Source: Armigeres subalbatus | Taxonomy: Eukaryota > Arthropoda > Insecta > Diptera > Culicidae | Assembly (NCBI RefSeq): GCF_024139115.2 | Contig: NC_085141.1 | Location: 245,821,047 to 245,885,046 of the forward strand | Length of the DNA stretch: 64,000 nt | Direction: 5' to 3' | In this document: positions 21,796 to 31,074 of the stretch, one piece after another | How positions within the stretch are numbered: position 1 is the first letter of the stretch | How the letters are laid out: every line of letters starts with the position of its first letter | Position numbers and translations under genes: made by a program | Notes under the pieces: generated by a model | What the model was told of the DNA's origin: nothing | The model's input: only the letters and a program-made list of their open reading frames with translations | Databases searched by the model: none

Positions 21796-23225
21796 GTTAT
21801 TTGCTGCTGTCGGTGCTGCCGGTGTTTACATTCGCTCCGCGATCAGTTTTTCATAGTTTTTTTCTGGCAAAAATAGCAGTTTTTATAAAGTTTTCGGTTC
21901 AAACAAGTGACTGATTTCAAAAAGTTATGTTTCACTTGCATTCCATCAACATTTCGGGCTGCTCATGTGCGGAGAAGTGAGTAAAAACTTGATTTTTCCA
22001 ATGCCCTTTGAGAAGAAGTGAAGTGCAGTGATAACCCCACCAAATCGCGAACGGCTATTAAATTGGCACGAGATTGCTGATTTATGATATAATTCGAGCC
22101 GAAATACATGGGATTCTTCGAAGAAACATGTTCATTATCAGGGGAAGTGAATAAATATGCTGTGAACAGGTTAGTAATTCGAATATTGAACTTTTGTTCG
22201 AAGCTGTTCGATGCATTCGAATATTTGTGGGAGAGGAGTGCGGGAGGTGTGGGGTTGCCCCGTGGAAGGTCAGGTGCCATATTGACGGCCATCGTGGTAC
22301 TCTTCCAACTATGTCCTTAAGATTTTGATTTTCTTTCTAGAAATTAGCTTAAAATTGTCTCCTGTTTAAGAAACACTGATGCAATAGTACACAGATAAAA
22401 ATATGTCTAGTCTTTTAAATCGAAATAAATTTAAACTGTGCTTGCTTGTAAAATTCAGTCAAAATAAATTGAATATCGAATGTTAATTCGTTTGATGGGA
22501 TAAGCTGCTATTTTACACGTCGTTGAATTTTCAAAATTTTTTGCTGTGTAGGCTTTGTTCTAAAAATTTGAAAACCAAATCCCAAATTGTGTTGCTTTAT
22601 CTTGATATTTACTCGCATAAAAGTCATATTCCAGATATTGATACTCTTTTACTCAAAAAATAAACTTAAATATGATCCATTCAATTGTCTCATATCAATG
22701 TATACAAAATTAAATAAAGAATATTATGTAAAATTTATGGAAAGATTGCATTCTTTTCAATTTTTTTCGTATTTCTTCATGCAAACCATGTTTGGCAAAC
22801 GGCAAATTGCTCGAGCCGGAGAAAACTGGCATGGGACTCTTCTGCGAATAAGAGCAGTATACAACAAAGTCACAAGGGTTTTCAGGGACCAAATTCTAGA
22901 GAACGCACTACGCTGGAAATTTATCAGATTGATTGCCTCCTACTGGTGACCACTCGGATTACATTTCAGGATGGTTCATTATTTGGTTCACTTGAATTGT
23001 GCGCTTCATATATTCGATTGTGGCTTCTTAATAAATTTACATTAACTAACCAGCGTATTTCTCATCAACTCCTCGATTGGAGAAAGAGGAGGCTGATGAA
23101 GTGAAAGGTGGAGTTAACGAAATGTTTACAAGCTCTTTGTTTTATTTGAGAGCCAGTGCTCACTACGAGGAAAAGTAGATTAAGAATCTCAAAACTAGAC
23201 CATGCAGTTTAAACATGACCCCTTT
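21796..23225. other. gene-free part of the 11.2-kb TIR element
   Basis: Apart from the MITE at 22,390-22,548 I see no recognisable element. The 120-residue frame at 22,587-22,949 is lysine/phenylalanine-rich, matches no family I know and is likely chance in AT-rich DNA. Confidence 0.4.
22390..22548. mobile_element. short MITE with CACAGATAAAAAT termini
   Basis: It begins CACAGATAAAAAT, ends ATTTTTTGCTGTG, and is flanked by TA (22,388-22,389 and 22,549-22,550). It belongs to the same family as 20,132-20,373. Confidence 0.75.
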
Positions 23226-23620
23226 TCATTTTACTTTTTAGTCGAGATTGTAGGAGGGTTGATCGTGATTATTTTCATTATTTACCTGATCAGACAAATG
23301 ATATTTCAATATCCGGTATTACTGTACATGAAATTGTAACAGCATTAGAAGCATTAGATGCGTCCAAGGGTCCTGGACCCGATGGAATTCCCCCTTTATT
23401 ACTAAAACAATTAGCTACTTCATTTGTAAAACCATTATTTTGGCTTTTTAATAAATCATTAGCTCATGGAGTATTCCCACATTTATGGAAAAAATCTTAT
23501 CTTCTTCCAATTTTCAAATCAGGCAAACGCTCAGACGTACAAAATTATCGGGGCATTGCAATTATATCATGTATACCGAAATTGTTTGAATCTATTGTGA
23601 ACATGAAACTCTTTGAACAG
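23226..23620 (+). pseudogene. family D reverse transcriptase, fingers
   Basis: The translation includes ISISGITVHEIVTALEALDA, SKGPGPDGIPPLLLKQLA (the GPDGxP motif), WKKSYLLPIFKSGKRSDV and QNYRGIAIISCIPKLFE. These are motifs 0-2 of a Jockey/CR1-like RT. The frame is open to KLFEQ, then ends at an inserted TIR element. It resumes with KHLITNRQHGFFKGRST at 24,332. Confidence 0.85.
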
Positions 23621-23625
23621 GTTAA

Positions 23626-24331
23626 TCTGCCGTTCTACGCATGCTTGTACCAAATTCAAAAAACGACAAATGAGAAAATGGCATTTGAAATTGAACACTA
23701 ATTTTCATTTCTGGCGCATAACAATAATGCAATATAAGATTATTACATCACAGAACTATTCAGAAGACTTAATTTCATTGAAATCAATCTTATTTTTCAC
23801 TCACAAATAGAATTTGCGACAACGATCATGAAAATAGTTTGGCGGGACAGTTATGCTGAGAAATAGAGCACTTGTTTTATGGTTTCTACGCATATCAGCC
23901 CCGTTCAATGCATGATTTCGTGAATGACTACTGCGATTGACATATGTCTCCACATGCTTTATCTATGGAAGTGAACCTGCCACGTGGTTGAAGTGATCAT
24001 GTCGCTTAGAATGAGTATTGTACAAATTGCCCCCATTAAACCAGTGCAACAGGCTAAGATTGCAAGATCTAAACAGAAAATGCTATTTCAATGTGTGTTG
24101 CTCCATAATATAACAGAATCCGCCATAATGATGAGTTTAATCACCGCGAGACTATTATGCGTAGAAATTAGGCAATGGGACAAATAGACTTGATGTTGTT
24201 TTCAATGATTTTCCGAACAAAGTTCGAAATCTGTTAGAGTTTTCTAAAAGTATACATCAAAATAGACTGCTCTATGGTGAAAAGTCAAAATCCACAAAAA
24301 CTAACATGGGACAACTATGCATAGAAGGGCA
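23626..24331. mobile_element. 0.7-kb TIR element inserted in family D
   Basis: GTTAA repeats at 23,621-23,625 and 24,332-24,336 flank it. The ends are imperfect inverted repeats: TGCCGTTCTACGCATGCTTG near the left and the reverse complement of TGCCCTTCTATGCATAGTTG at the right, about 24 bases with five mismatches. Removing it rejoins EQ to VKHLIT of the host RT. Target preference could be TTAA or TA. Internal frames are short, so it is probably non-autonomous. Confidence 0.75.
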
Positions 24332-24576
24332 GTTAAGCACTTGATCACAAATCGCCAACATGGTTTCTTTAAAGGCAGATCCACTGCCACTAATCTCTTA
24401 GACTTCGTGACATTTTCACTTGCTGCAATGGATAGAGGTAACTCTGTTGAAACTTTGTACACGGATTTCAGTAAGGCTTTCGATAGAGTTGACATCTCTT
24501 TATTACTCTTTAAGCTTCAGCGATTAGGTTTTTCGGAATACTTTGTTAGATGGATTGAATCATATCTTAGAGATAG
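24332..24576 (+). pseudogene. family D reverse transcriptase, palm motif A
   Basis: An open frame reads KHLITNRQHGFFKGRSTATN, LLDFVTFSLAAMDRGNSVET and YTDFSKAFDRVDISLL (motif A, catalytic Asp), then WIESYLRDR. It is cut by the R1-like insertion directly after the codons for YLRDR and continues at 27,355 with TQLVRKLSSPIKVTSGVPQG. Confidence 0.88.
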
Positions 24577-24794
24577 ATAGGGGGGCAGCAGGGACTTTGT
24601 CCAAGGGCTTGACGACCCCTCCCATGGCCACTGCGAGTTAGACCGGGACCATCGTCCCTAACCCCTAATCCCAAGGCGTCAAGCGACCCGTGCCGAGGGG
24701 ATGCATGGCCAGGGGGTGAAATAATAAGCTAGGCCTTTAACGGAGCCTGTGGGGTACCTGGGCACCCTCCACAGTAATTGTCCCTTACCGCGTT

Positions 24795-26335
24795 ATGCTG
24801 GGCTCTGGCGTGGTGGACCTCTTTTCCCGAGCAACTCGTGGGACCAAAATGGAAAACCAAGTCAATTCTTCAATTAGTGGTAGTAATGTAGGCGACAACC
24901 CCTTCGCAAGAGGTGGGTTGTTCAGGTCTCCGCCTAGGAGGCCAGAGGCAATAGTCGGCAGCTCAGTGCGCAGCGCCAGCATGGGTCACTCAACCTTCCT
25001 CTCGGCTATAAAAACGCCGGTAGGGGTTATTGACGGCCCATGGCTTGTGGAGGCGATGAACCGCAAACGCGATGGGCTTTCGGCCTTCGAGGTGGCGACG
25101 GAACAGCTGGACGCCATCATCGACTTTGCGTCATCGAAGCATAATATCAGCAAGGACCTCAAGAGGAGCTTGCAGAAACTTCGAAAGTCGATGCTGGACG
25201 CCAAGCTGGAGAGGGCGGTCGGGACGGCCAAGTGTAAACCCGTGAAATCGGTGGAGTCGAGGTCTACCCAGACTGAGGCCCAAGGATTCGCAGACTCAGG
25301 CAAGGTCGAATCGACCGAAGGCGTGCCAGCTAAGACGGTGGTGCCAAAGTCTACCCAGACTGAGGCTCAAGTATTTGCAGGTACGTCGGGGTGACTGCTC
25401 CAACGGAGCAGACACAAAAACGGGGAGACAGTCTCCAGGGGATGAGCTCCCTGGGGCCGCCCAAAACGCGGAGGTTACTACCCCGAACAAGGGTAGTGGG
25501 GCTGGAAGCTGAACCCCGGTCAGGTACCTCCAAAACTGGGGGAGGAAGGACCTGGAAAGGTCCGTCCACTCAGGCAAGACGGTGGTAAGGATTACGGCAG
25601 GCTGAAAGTTCTCAGCCGCACCAGACCAGGGAAATAGAGGGAATGACGCCTCCTGGACCCTGGTCAAGAACAAGAGGAAACCGAAGACGTCAAGGGCCGA
25701 AAAGAAGGCCCAGGCGAATGAGGGTAGCAAGAAGTCTAGGGTAGGCGCCAATCGCTCCAGGGGCGATGCCCTAGTCATCACGGCGGACGAGGCTAAGTAC
25801 TCGGATGTTTTGAAGGCGATGAGGAGTGACGTCAAGCTCGGTGAACTCGGCGCCGACGTACGTCGAATAAGACGTACCCGGATGGGCGAGATGATACTCG
25901 AGCTGAAGCGGGGCGTCTCGCAAAAGGGCGCCGCCTACAAGAAGTTGGCGGAGGAGGTCCTAGGCGAGACGGTCAAGGTGAGGGCACTCACGACGGAGGT
26001 GAATCTAAGGGTTAAAGACCTGGACGAGATCACTGAAGTCGAAGAGCTCGTCACGGCACTGCGGCGACAGTGTGAAGTGGAGACGCCCACCGCAGCCGTT
26101 CGGCTACGGAAAGGTCCGGCAGGGACGCAGGTAGCATTGGTTCGGCTATCTGCAGCGGACGCCTCCAAGGTAGTCAAGTTAGAGAGCGTCAAGGTGGGAT
26201 GGTCGGTATGCCCTGTGCGCATATACGAGCAACCCGAAGTTTGCTTCAAGTGCCTGGAACCGGGGCACAAGCAATGGGACTGCAAAGGCCCTGACAGAAG
26301 CAATCTCTGCCGACGCTGCGGATTGCTGCACGAAC
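24795..26335 (+). pseudogene. R1-like ORF1 (gag-like RNA-binding protein), frameshifted
   Basis: The first frame (24,795-25,394, 199 residues; a later in-frame Met at 24,849 is also plausible as start) has a Ser-rich N-terminus. It then has WLVEAMNRKRDGLSAFEVAT and two repeats of STQTEAQ. After a frameshift a second frame (about 25,640-26,335) has a Lys/Arg-rich stretch, KTLxExLGETVKV-like gag core and a CCHC knuckle, CFKCLEPGHKQWDC. A second knuckle begins CRRCGLLHEPSQ and is interrupted by the internal deletion. The protein would coat the element RNA. Confidence 0.8.
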
Positions 26336-26429
26336 CCTCCCAATTGTTTGATTTCTTCCAGCAAAGCTGTGAACAGCAAGCACCCCATGGGGGGGTTCAA
26401 TGTGCCCGGCGTTTAAGCGTGCTGCAAAA

Positions 26430-27019
26430 TCAAAGTGCAGGTAAAGCAGCTGGCTTGCTCGGCTTCGCCCGAGTGTTTGGTGTGTGCAGGTTTAGAGGAA
26501 ACAGCGGAACACGTGTTGTTCGTGTGCTCACGTTTTCGCGCAATGCGTGACCACATGCTTGCCACATGTGGTCTGGACACTACCCCGGACCACCTAGTTC
26601 GGAGGATGTGTAAAGACGAAGTTGGCTGGAACGCCGTTTTATCGGCTATCGCCCAAATCGTCTCGGAGCTACACAGAAGGTGGCGCGTGGACTCAAGGAT
26701 GGCTAGTTCAGGCGCAAATAAGAGGTGGTCCAAGGGATCGGAGTCGGCTTCATGGGTCATACCGGTGGTCATGCTCTGTGGTCGAACTCGATCCTTTTAT
26801 CGAACAAGTGGCCGCGCGAAGAACAACATGGTATCGTCGCTTTCGCGGCGTCGGTCAACCGGGCGGGTTCCGAGCCCGAGGACGGAAAGGGGTCCTCGTC
26901 AAGGCTGGGGCAGGCGCAGGCCTGCAATTTGGGGTGCACGCGGCATCATCATTCTTGATACCAGTCGTGCAGAGGGAAGCAGGCGCGAAGTCGACCCTGC
27001 CCACCTTCCGAGGACATAG
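26430..27019 (+). pseudogene. R1-like ORF2 C-terminus (zinc-finger-like tail)
   Basis: The frame contains CSASPECLVCAGLEETAEHV, LFVCSRFRAMRDHMLATCG and LVRRMCKDEVGWNAVLSAIA. This is the Cys-Cys-His-Cys region (CxxC...H...C) that ends R1-clade ORF2 proteins downstream of the reverse transcriptase. All upstream catalytic domains are missing, and the joint with ORF1 lies between about 26,335 and 26,430. Confidence 0.8.
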
Positions 27020-27354
27020 GGCGTGGTAAGGCCACCTGGAAAGCCGGCAATGCGCTGGCACGATACCATGGTGTTCTTCTAAAAAAGCGAGTCACGATGT
27101 TCGATGCTGCAAGGACACGCAGCTAACCTCGAGGGTGCGTCATGCACTGGCCCCCCTTTGAAGCATTACTTCTGGTTGTACCGAAGGGACGATGGGCTTG
27201 GCGGCAATGGAAACGGTTTAGCTGGTCGGGGATGCAGTCCTGCCTCCCTCATTGGAGGTGGCCCCTAACCCAGCACTTCCTGGTCAACCCAGGATGTCTG
27301 TTGAGCAGATTCCCCATCCATTGTTTAGGAAGAAAAAAAATATCTTAGAGATAG

Positions 27355-28166
27355 AACACAGTTAGTGCGTAAATTGTCTTCGCCAATTAAAGTTACTTCT
27401 GGTGTACCACAAGGATCACACTTAGGTCCATTATTGTTCATTCTTTTTGTTAATGATATAACACTCATATTAAAACGCCTTAAGGTCCTTATTTATGCCG
27501 ATGACATGAAATTGTACATGGAAATTTGTGATGATGCTGACTTAGCCGTATTTCAACAAGAAATTGACGATTTTTATAACTGGTGCTCAAAAAACCTTCT
27601 CGATATAAACGTGAAAAAATGTAGCATAATTTCATTTACTAGAAAGCAGATATTACAAAACATTACCTGTAAGCTAGGCCAGGAACGAATGATACGATGC
27701 ACAAATGTGAGAGACTTAGGGTTATTATTAGACTCCAAGTTGACCTTTGTAGAACATTATAACGTCATTATTCATAAAGCACATAACATGCTTGGATTCA
27801 TTAAACGTTTCAGTTATCATTTCAATGACCCTTACACGATAAAAACACTCTATGTGTCCTACGTCAGATCAATATTAGAATACTGTAGCATTGTCTGGTC
27901 ACCCTATCAAGAAGTCCACTCAAATAGAATCGAATCAGTATAAAAACAGTTTTTGCTTTTTGCTCTTAGAAAGTTAGGTTGGTCAACCCTACCGCTTCCG
28001 TCATATGAATCTCGGTGCCTACTAATTAATATCGAAACACTTAAGAAAAGAAGAGAAGTTGGTTGTGTAACATTCGTTAATGGTTTAATCTCACATCAGA
28101 TAAAAGCAGAAAGCCTTCTGTCAGGCTTGAACTTTTATGCACCTACGCGTACCTTTGAGAAATCGT
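27355..28166 (+). pseudogene. family D reverse transcriptase, palm to C-terminus
   Basis: The open frame to 27,943 has VTSGVPQGSHLGPLLFILFV (motif B) and LKVLIYADDMKLYMEI with the intact YADD site, followed by FYNWCSKNLLDINVKKCSII and LGLLLDSKLTFVEHY. LEYCSIVWSPYQE is followed by one stop codon (after RIESV), then the frame continues FALRKLGWSTLPLPSYESRC to 28,168. A single in-frame stop in an otherwise intact domain suggests the copy is fairly young. Confidence 0.88.
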
Positions 28167-28410
28167 GACTTATTTTAACTAAATCTGCAACGCACATCCT
28201 ATGCTAAAAATGGACCGCTCAACTCTATGATGAACATATATAATAAATATTGTGAGGTCATCGACATATCAATGTCTAACACGCTAGTGAGGAAAACAAT
28301 GAATAGTATAGCATAATAGTTGTCTAGTGATTAAAACAGATAGTGTTTAAGTGAAACAATGTGTTTGTAGTCTACAATGCTTGACGAAATAAATAAATAA
28401 ACAAATAAAC

Positions 28411-29000
28411 ATTCACGGGATGGGCGGCGGATGGGTGGGATGGGCGCAAATTTATTAAATTTGTTTTCAGCAGTTTGGACCTTTTTATAAATTTATGTTT
28501 TCCGAATGTATTGTTGAATTTTAGACCATGTTTAATTTTAGAAAAAAGAAAATAATTGTGAGGGTGACGTTTTAAATCTTTGTTTCAACTTGCCCCGCAT
28601 CACACATTTCCCCGATGGGTTTGAATTACGGAGCGATTTCAAACGACCGACATACAAAAATTAAAACGGATCTCCCATCGATTTTTCATAATCATAATGC
28701 TTTTTCAATATCGAATGATTACTTACCGTGAAAATTTGGTGAAAACACTCTTCCAAACACCATTTTGAGACCTGTTTTATTGACATGACAAAAAGTTGAT
28801 TAAAATTTTGCAAAGGGCGAAAAATAAACATAGGCAGGGATTGCTTCTTTGAAGCCGCAATCTTCTGGGAATGGCCGTCAGAAGGTGCGTTCAGGGGAGT
28901 ACTTTGTTGTAAAAAATAATCAGGGCATTCGGTAATTTCCTTTCCGAATTACAGCTTCCGTTTCAACTTACCACGCATTTCAACTTGCCCCGGTGTACCT
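28411..29000. other. right end of the 11.2-kb TIR element
   Basis: This gene-free stretch contains a subterminal motif GTTTCAACTTGCCCCG at 28,582-28,597, a degenerate copy at 28,960-28,975 and the terminal copy at 28,977-28,992. The last bases form the terminal inverted repeat. Confidence 0.7.
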
Positions 29001-29002
29001 TA

Positions 29003-29222
29003 ATCCGATTTCCTTGCGCTGTTCATTTATATAATTCCAGAAAGATTTCGGGTGAGTTTTTAGGCGTTGTTGGATCCTTCTTTGATAGCGTCGGAAAAGG
29101 AACCAACTTAAGCGCTTGTACTGATAATTTATACTGACATAGTATCGTTTCAAAGAAAGTGAACGGAATTTAGTGAACCTTTTTAAAGCAGCCTTTAATT
29201 CCTTCTTAGCACCTTCTTCCAT
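29003..29222 (-). pseudogene. family C non-LTR retrotransposon, 5' piece
   Basis: The minus-strand frame reads MEEGAKKELKAALKRFTKFR, then YYVSINYQYKRLSWFLFRRY and THPKSFWNYINEQRKEIGL. This is the linker between endonuclease and reverse transcriptase in Jockey/CR1-type ORF2. It continues, after the 11.2-kb insertion and with a one-base frame change, into FLNDETADTLQDICNLFSAK at 17,761. Family C is 5'-truncated here and abuts SINE sequence. Confidence 0.8.
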
Positions 29223-29275
29223 CTTAACACCAAGCTGCGAGGTGGCTCTGTCACAGTGTGGGGATGTAATGCCAA

Positions 29276-29306
<31 letters not shown>

Positions 29307-29313
29307 AAGAAGA
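29223..29313 (+). mobile_element. tRNA-derived SINE, 3' part with (AAG)n tail
   Basis: AAGCTGCGAGGTGGCTCTGT and CACAGTGTGGGGATGTAATG, then CCAATAAGAAGAAG..., form the SINE tail. The same wording is at 8,057-8,100 and 58,341-58,380 on the other strand. It completes the SINE that begins at 14,136; family C sits between the halves. Confidence 0.78.
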
Positions 29314-29315
29314 AT

Positions 29316-29443
29316 ATCTCCAAATAAGGACGAGAGCAAGAAACAGATTTAACATTGAAGACAATTTGAGATTAGCTTTATCAGATACGCAACCTTGTAT
29401 ATCGAAGGTGTTATCACACATGCAAGTACAGACATTGCACTGA
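29316..29443 (+). pseudogene. hAT transposase C-terminus (ZBED/SCAND3-like)
   Basis: The frame reads LQIRTRARNRFNIEDNLRLA, LSDTQPCISKVLSHMQVQTL and then a stop at 29,441-29,443. This is the conserved end of ZBED-type hAT transposases (K-K-R-NRL-VE-DLRLALS...P-I--L---Q---H). About 25-30 residues before it, the dimerisation motif, are missing between 14,135 and this point. The element's right terminus follows 132 bases downstream of the last residue. Confidence 0.75.
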
Positions 29444-29588
29444 ATGAATTACTGCTGAAGAATTAAAATGATTGAAAAATATTTGAATAAGAAAAGATAT
29501 TGAAATTAAACAACTTAAGAATTTTGTTCTTCATTTCGGCATGACTTTGCTAAAGGGGGTCACGATCCCAAAAAGGATGGAACCACTG

Positions 29589-29993
29589 TACTATGAGGTA
29601 GTATCTTTGTTTAAATAAAACTAAATGATCATTCTGGGAAGATAATTGCTTTTCAGTACACCCTTATAAAACAACGCTGCGTTATTTTCAGTCTTAATTC
29701 CCGAGTAAATATGGAGAGAATTTTGAAAAATATTTTTTCTATTACTGGTTTATGAATCTGCGCCAAGAATAGCACATCTGCCAGGAATGGAACGTCTGCC
29801 AAGAATATCCGTCCTCGTCAATTTTCGTTTCAACAATTGGACCACAATAGAGATAAGATAACGATGATTCTTTAAACTAGCATCCCTGTCCGCAGAGCCA
29901 TTGCGCCTAAATAGGGCTGAACGTGAGCAGAGCATAATTGCGGCATATTCTCTGTGAAAACCGAACCCACGTTGTTTAGCAATACGTAACTAG
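29589..29993. other. gene-free stretch
   Basis: AT-rich sequence runs between the hAT right end and the assembly gap. A short repeat CCAAGAATAGCACATCTGCC / CCAGGAATGGAACGTCTGCC / CCAAGAATATCCGTCC lies at 29,762-29,813. Confidence 0.45.
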
Positions 29994-30049
29994 NNNNNNN
30001 NNNNNNNNNNNNNNNNNNNNNNNNNNNNNNNNNNNNNNNNNNNNNNNNN
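29994..30049. other. assembly gap (56 N)
   Basis: A run of 56 N lies inside what may be the outer part of an LTR. Confidence 0.99.
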
Positions 30050-30390
30050 AAACTACGCGATAACGGTAACAGCAGTGAAATGGTCACTAGAATTGTTTAT
30101 TGGCGACTTCGAATGATACCACTATCGGCATAGTTGTGTGAACTGTAATTTATTTTACTTATATAACACGCGGCGCACTGCCGACGATCGGTATCACCGG
30201 CGTCGAGATAGAACTAAATCTACCCTACATCTACCTACTACCGGGATGCTGCAAACATTCATCAAAAGCCTACGGTCGAGAGGGCTATCGTGTGGCAAAC
30301 GATGAGTAAACAACTGACCTTGATCAATTCACATCTAGTGCGTATCGATACAGTGGCTTGCAAAGAAAATGAAATAATTATCTAACATAC
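30050..30390 (-). repeat. putative 3' LTR of the BEL/Pao-type element
   Basis: On the minus strand a purine tract AACTCAAGGGGGCGG (30,391-30,410 region) is followed by TGTTAGATAATTATTTC, the form expected for a polypurine tract and LTR start. A TATATAA box lies near 30,162-30,168 and AATAAA-like sites near 30,100. The far end is lost in the gap, and no second LTR is present to compare. Confidence 0.4.
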
Positions 30391-31074
30391 CGCCCCCTTG
30401 AGTTCACTCAATTCTACAAACTAATATTTCAAAGACACTTAATCCTAATTTCATCACTTCGTTGACGTCGCTCTCCTTGGAATCTAACATTCTGTTCGTC
30501 GGGTTCCCTAGATGAAACTCCGCTTACTTCTCGATGACTTCTGCCGACCACCTACCGGGTTGTAAGCGTAAATTCCTGTCAAAAACAGCCAAAGAACAGA
30601 ACGACTTGAATCCGAGACTTAACAACAAATGGAATGACATAACTTATCGATCGTCCTCTGGCGATAGTGGCCGAGATCTCCATTCTGCCAAAGTTTGCCC
30701 CTATGGGGGCGTGTAACACAGTACTGAAGTGCCAACGGTTTCCCCAAATGGGGACAGGAAATACTTATTCTGGTTTGTTGTAGACGGATGGATGTTGGTC
30801 GTCCAGGCATACGTACAGCAGACAGCGACTATCGAAGGAGAGCAGATCAGTTTGTTTCTAACGACATAGAAGAGAATATACGTAATTTGGTTACCCCCTG
30901 GCGATAGCGGCGATACCGCAAGATGAAAGTGCCCCAACGGTGGCGATAATACTTATGTTCAGGACCTACTGTCCTTCTACGGCTGGTTGGCCATCTCGAA
31001 TGGGAAGAACCAAATTTTCGACACTGCTCTGCGATACCTACCTGGATACCTGGTTGGCTACAGCGTCGATACAC
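30391..31074. other. uncertain stretch between putative LTR and family A 3' end
   Basis: No domain is recognised. The phrases CTGGCGATAG(T/C)GGC, GAA(A)GTGCC...AACGGT and TACTTAT(T/G)TT recur at about 30,658-30,790 and 30,899-30,965, so part is an old duplication. It may hold the pol end or untranslated region of the BEL element plus the 3' UTR of family A. Confidence 0.35.

Larger units (their letters stand above)
24577..27340 (+). mobile_element. R1-clade-like retrotransposon, internally deleted
   Basis: A G/C-rich 5' UTR (24,577-24,794), an ORF1 region with zinc knuckles (24,795 to about 26,335), the C-terminal end of ORF2 (about 26,430-27,019) and a 3' UTR ending GGAAGAAAAAAAA (27,340) lie between perfect 14-bp repeats. 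Endonuclease and reverse transcriptase are absent. ORF1 joins ORF2's tail directly, so the copy must have been mobilised in trans or lost its middle afterwards. Unlike true R1 it sits in another retrotransposon, not in 28S rDNA. Its GC content is far above its neighbours. Confidence 0.85.
24563..27354. repeat. 14-bp target-site duplication around the R1-like element
   Basis: TATCTTAGAGATAG occurs exactly at 24,563-24,576 and 27,341-27,354. It is family D coding sequence (YLRD) duplicated by insertion. Confidence 0.93.
23226..28410 (+). mobile_element. family D non-LTR retrotransposon with two insertions
   Basis: Coding pieces lie at 23,226-23,620, 24,332-24,576 and 27,355-28,166, all on the plus strand and in reverse-transcriptase order. 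The 3' UTR ends in an AATAAATAAATAAAC tail at about 28,388-28,410. The 5' end is truncated before the RT fingers, as is usual for LINE insertions. Two later insertions (23,626-24,331 and 24,577-27,340) carry their own target duplications. It is related to, but distinct from, family C. Confidence 0.85.
17780..29000. mobile_element. 11.2-kb TA-flanked TIR element (mostly later insertions)
   Basis: The left end AGGTACACCGGGGCAAGTTG (17,780) and right end (reverse complement, ending at 29,000) are perfect inverted repeats of about 23 bases. They are flanked by TA at 17,778-17,779 and 29,001-29,002. The motif CGGGGCAAGTTGAAAC occurs again near both ends: 17,978-17,993 and 17,999-18,014 on the left; 28,582-28,597 and a degenerate copy at 28,960-28,975 on the right. 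These look like transposase binding sites. After removing nested elements about 2.7 kb remains, with no transposase seen, so it is probably non-autonomous. A TA target suggests the Tc1/mariner/pogo group. It interrupts family C. Confidence 0.85.
13537..29588 (+). mobile_element. hAT transposon, split by nested insertions
   Basis: The element contains the transposase pieces at 13,537-14,135 and 29,316-29,443. It ends with GGATGGAACCACTG at 29,575-29,588, whose reverse complement CAGTGGTTCCATCC is a typical hAT terminus. The next eight bases, TACTATGA, would be the target duplication. The left end is not found, so the coordinate given is the first recognisable coding sequence. Everything between 14,136 and 29,313 was inserted later. 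Confidence 0.65.

Noticed and set aside
22587..22949. 120-residue frame as a possible transposase of the 11.2-kb element
   Set aside because: It has no DDE-type motif, low-complexity composition and AT-rich context.
24986..25835. Minus-strand frames of 105 and 179 residues
   Set aside because: These are shadows of the GC-rich R1-like ORF1 on the plus strand.
30050..30390. Copia-type LTR
   Set aside because: The polypurine tract and TG start do not discriminate superfamilies. Position next to antisense BEL pol makes BEL the simpler reading.
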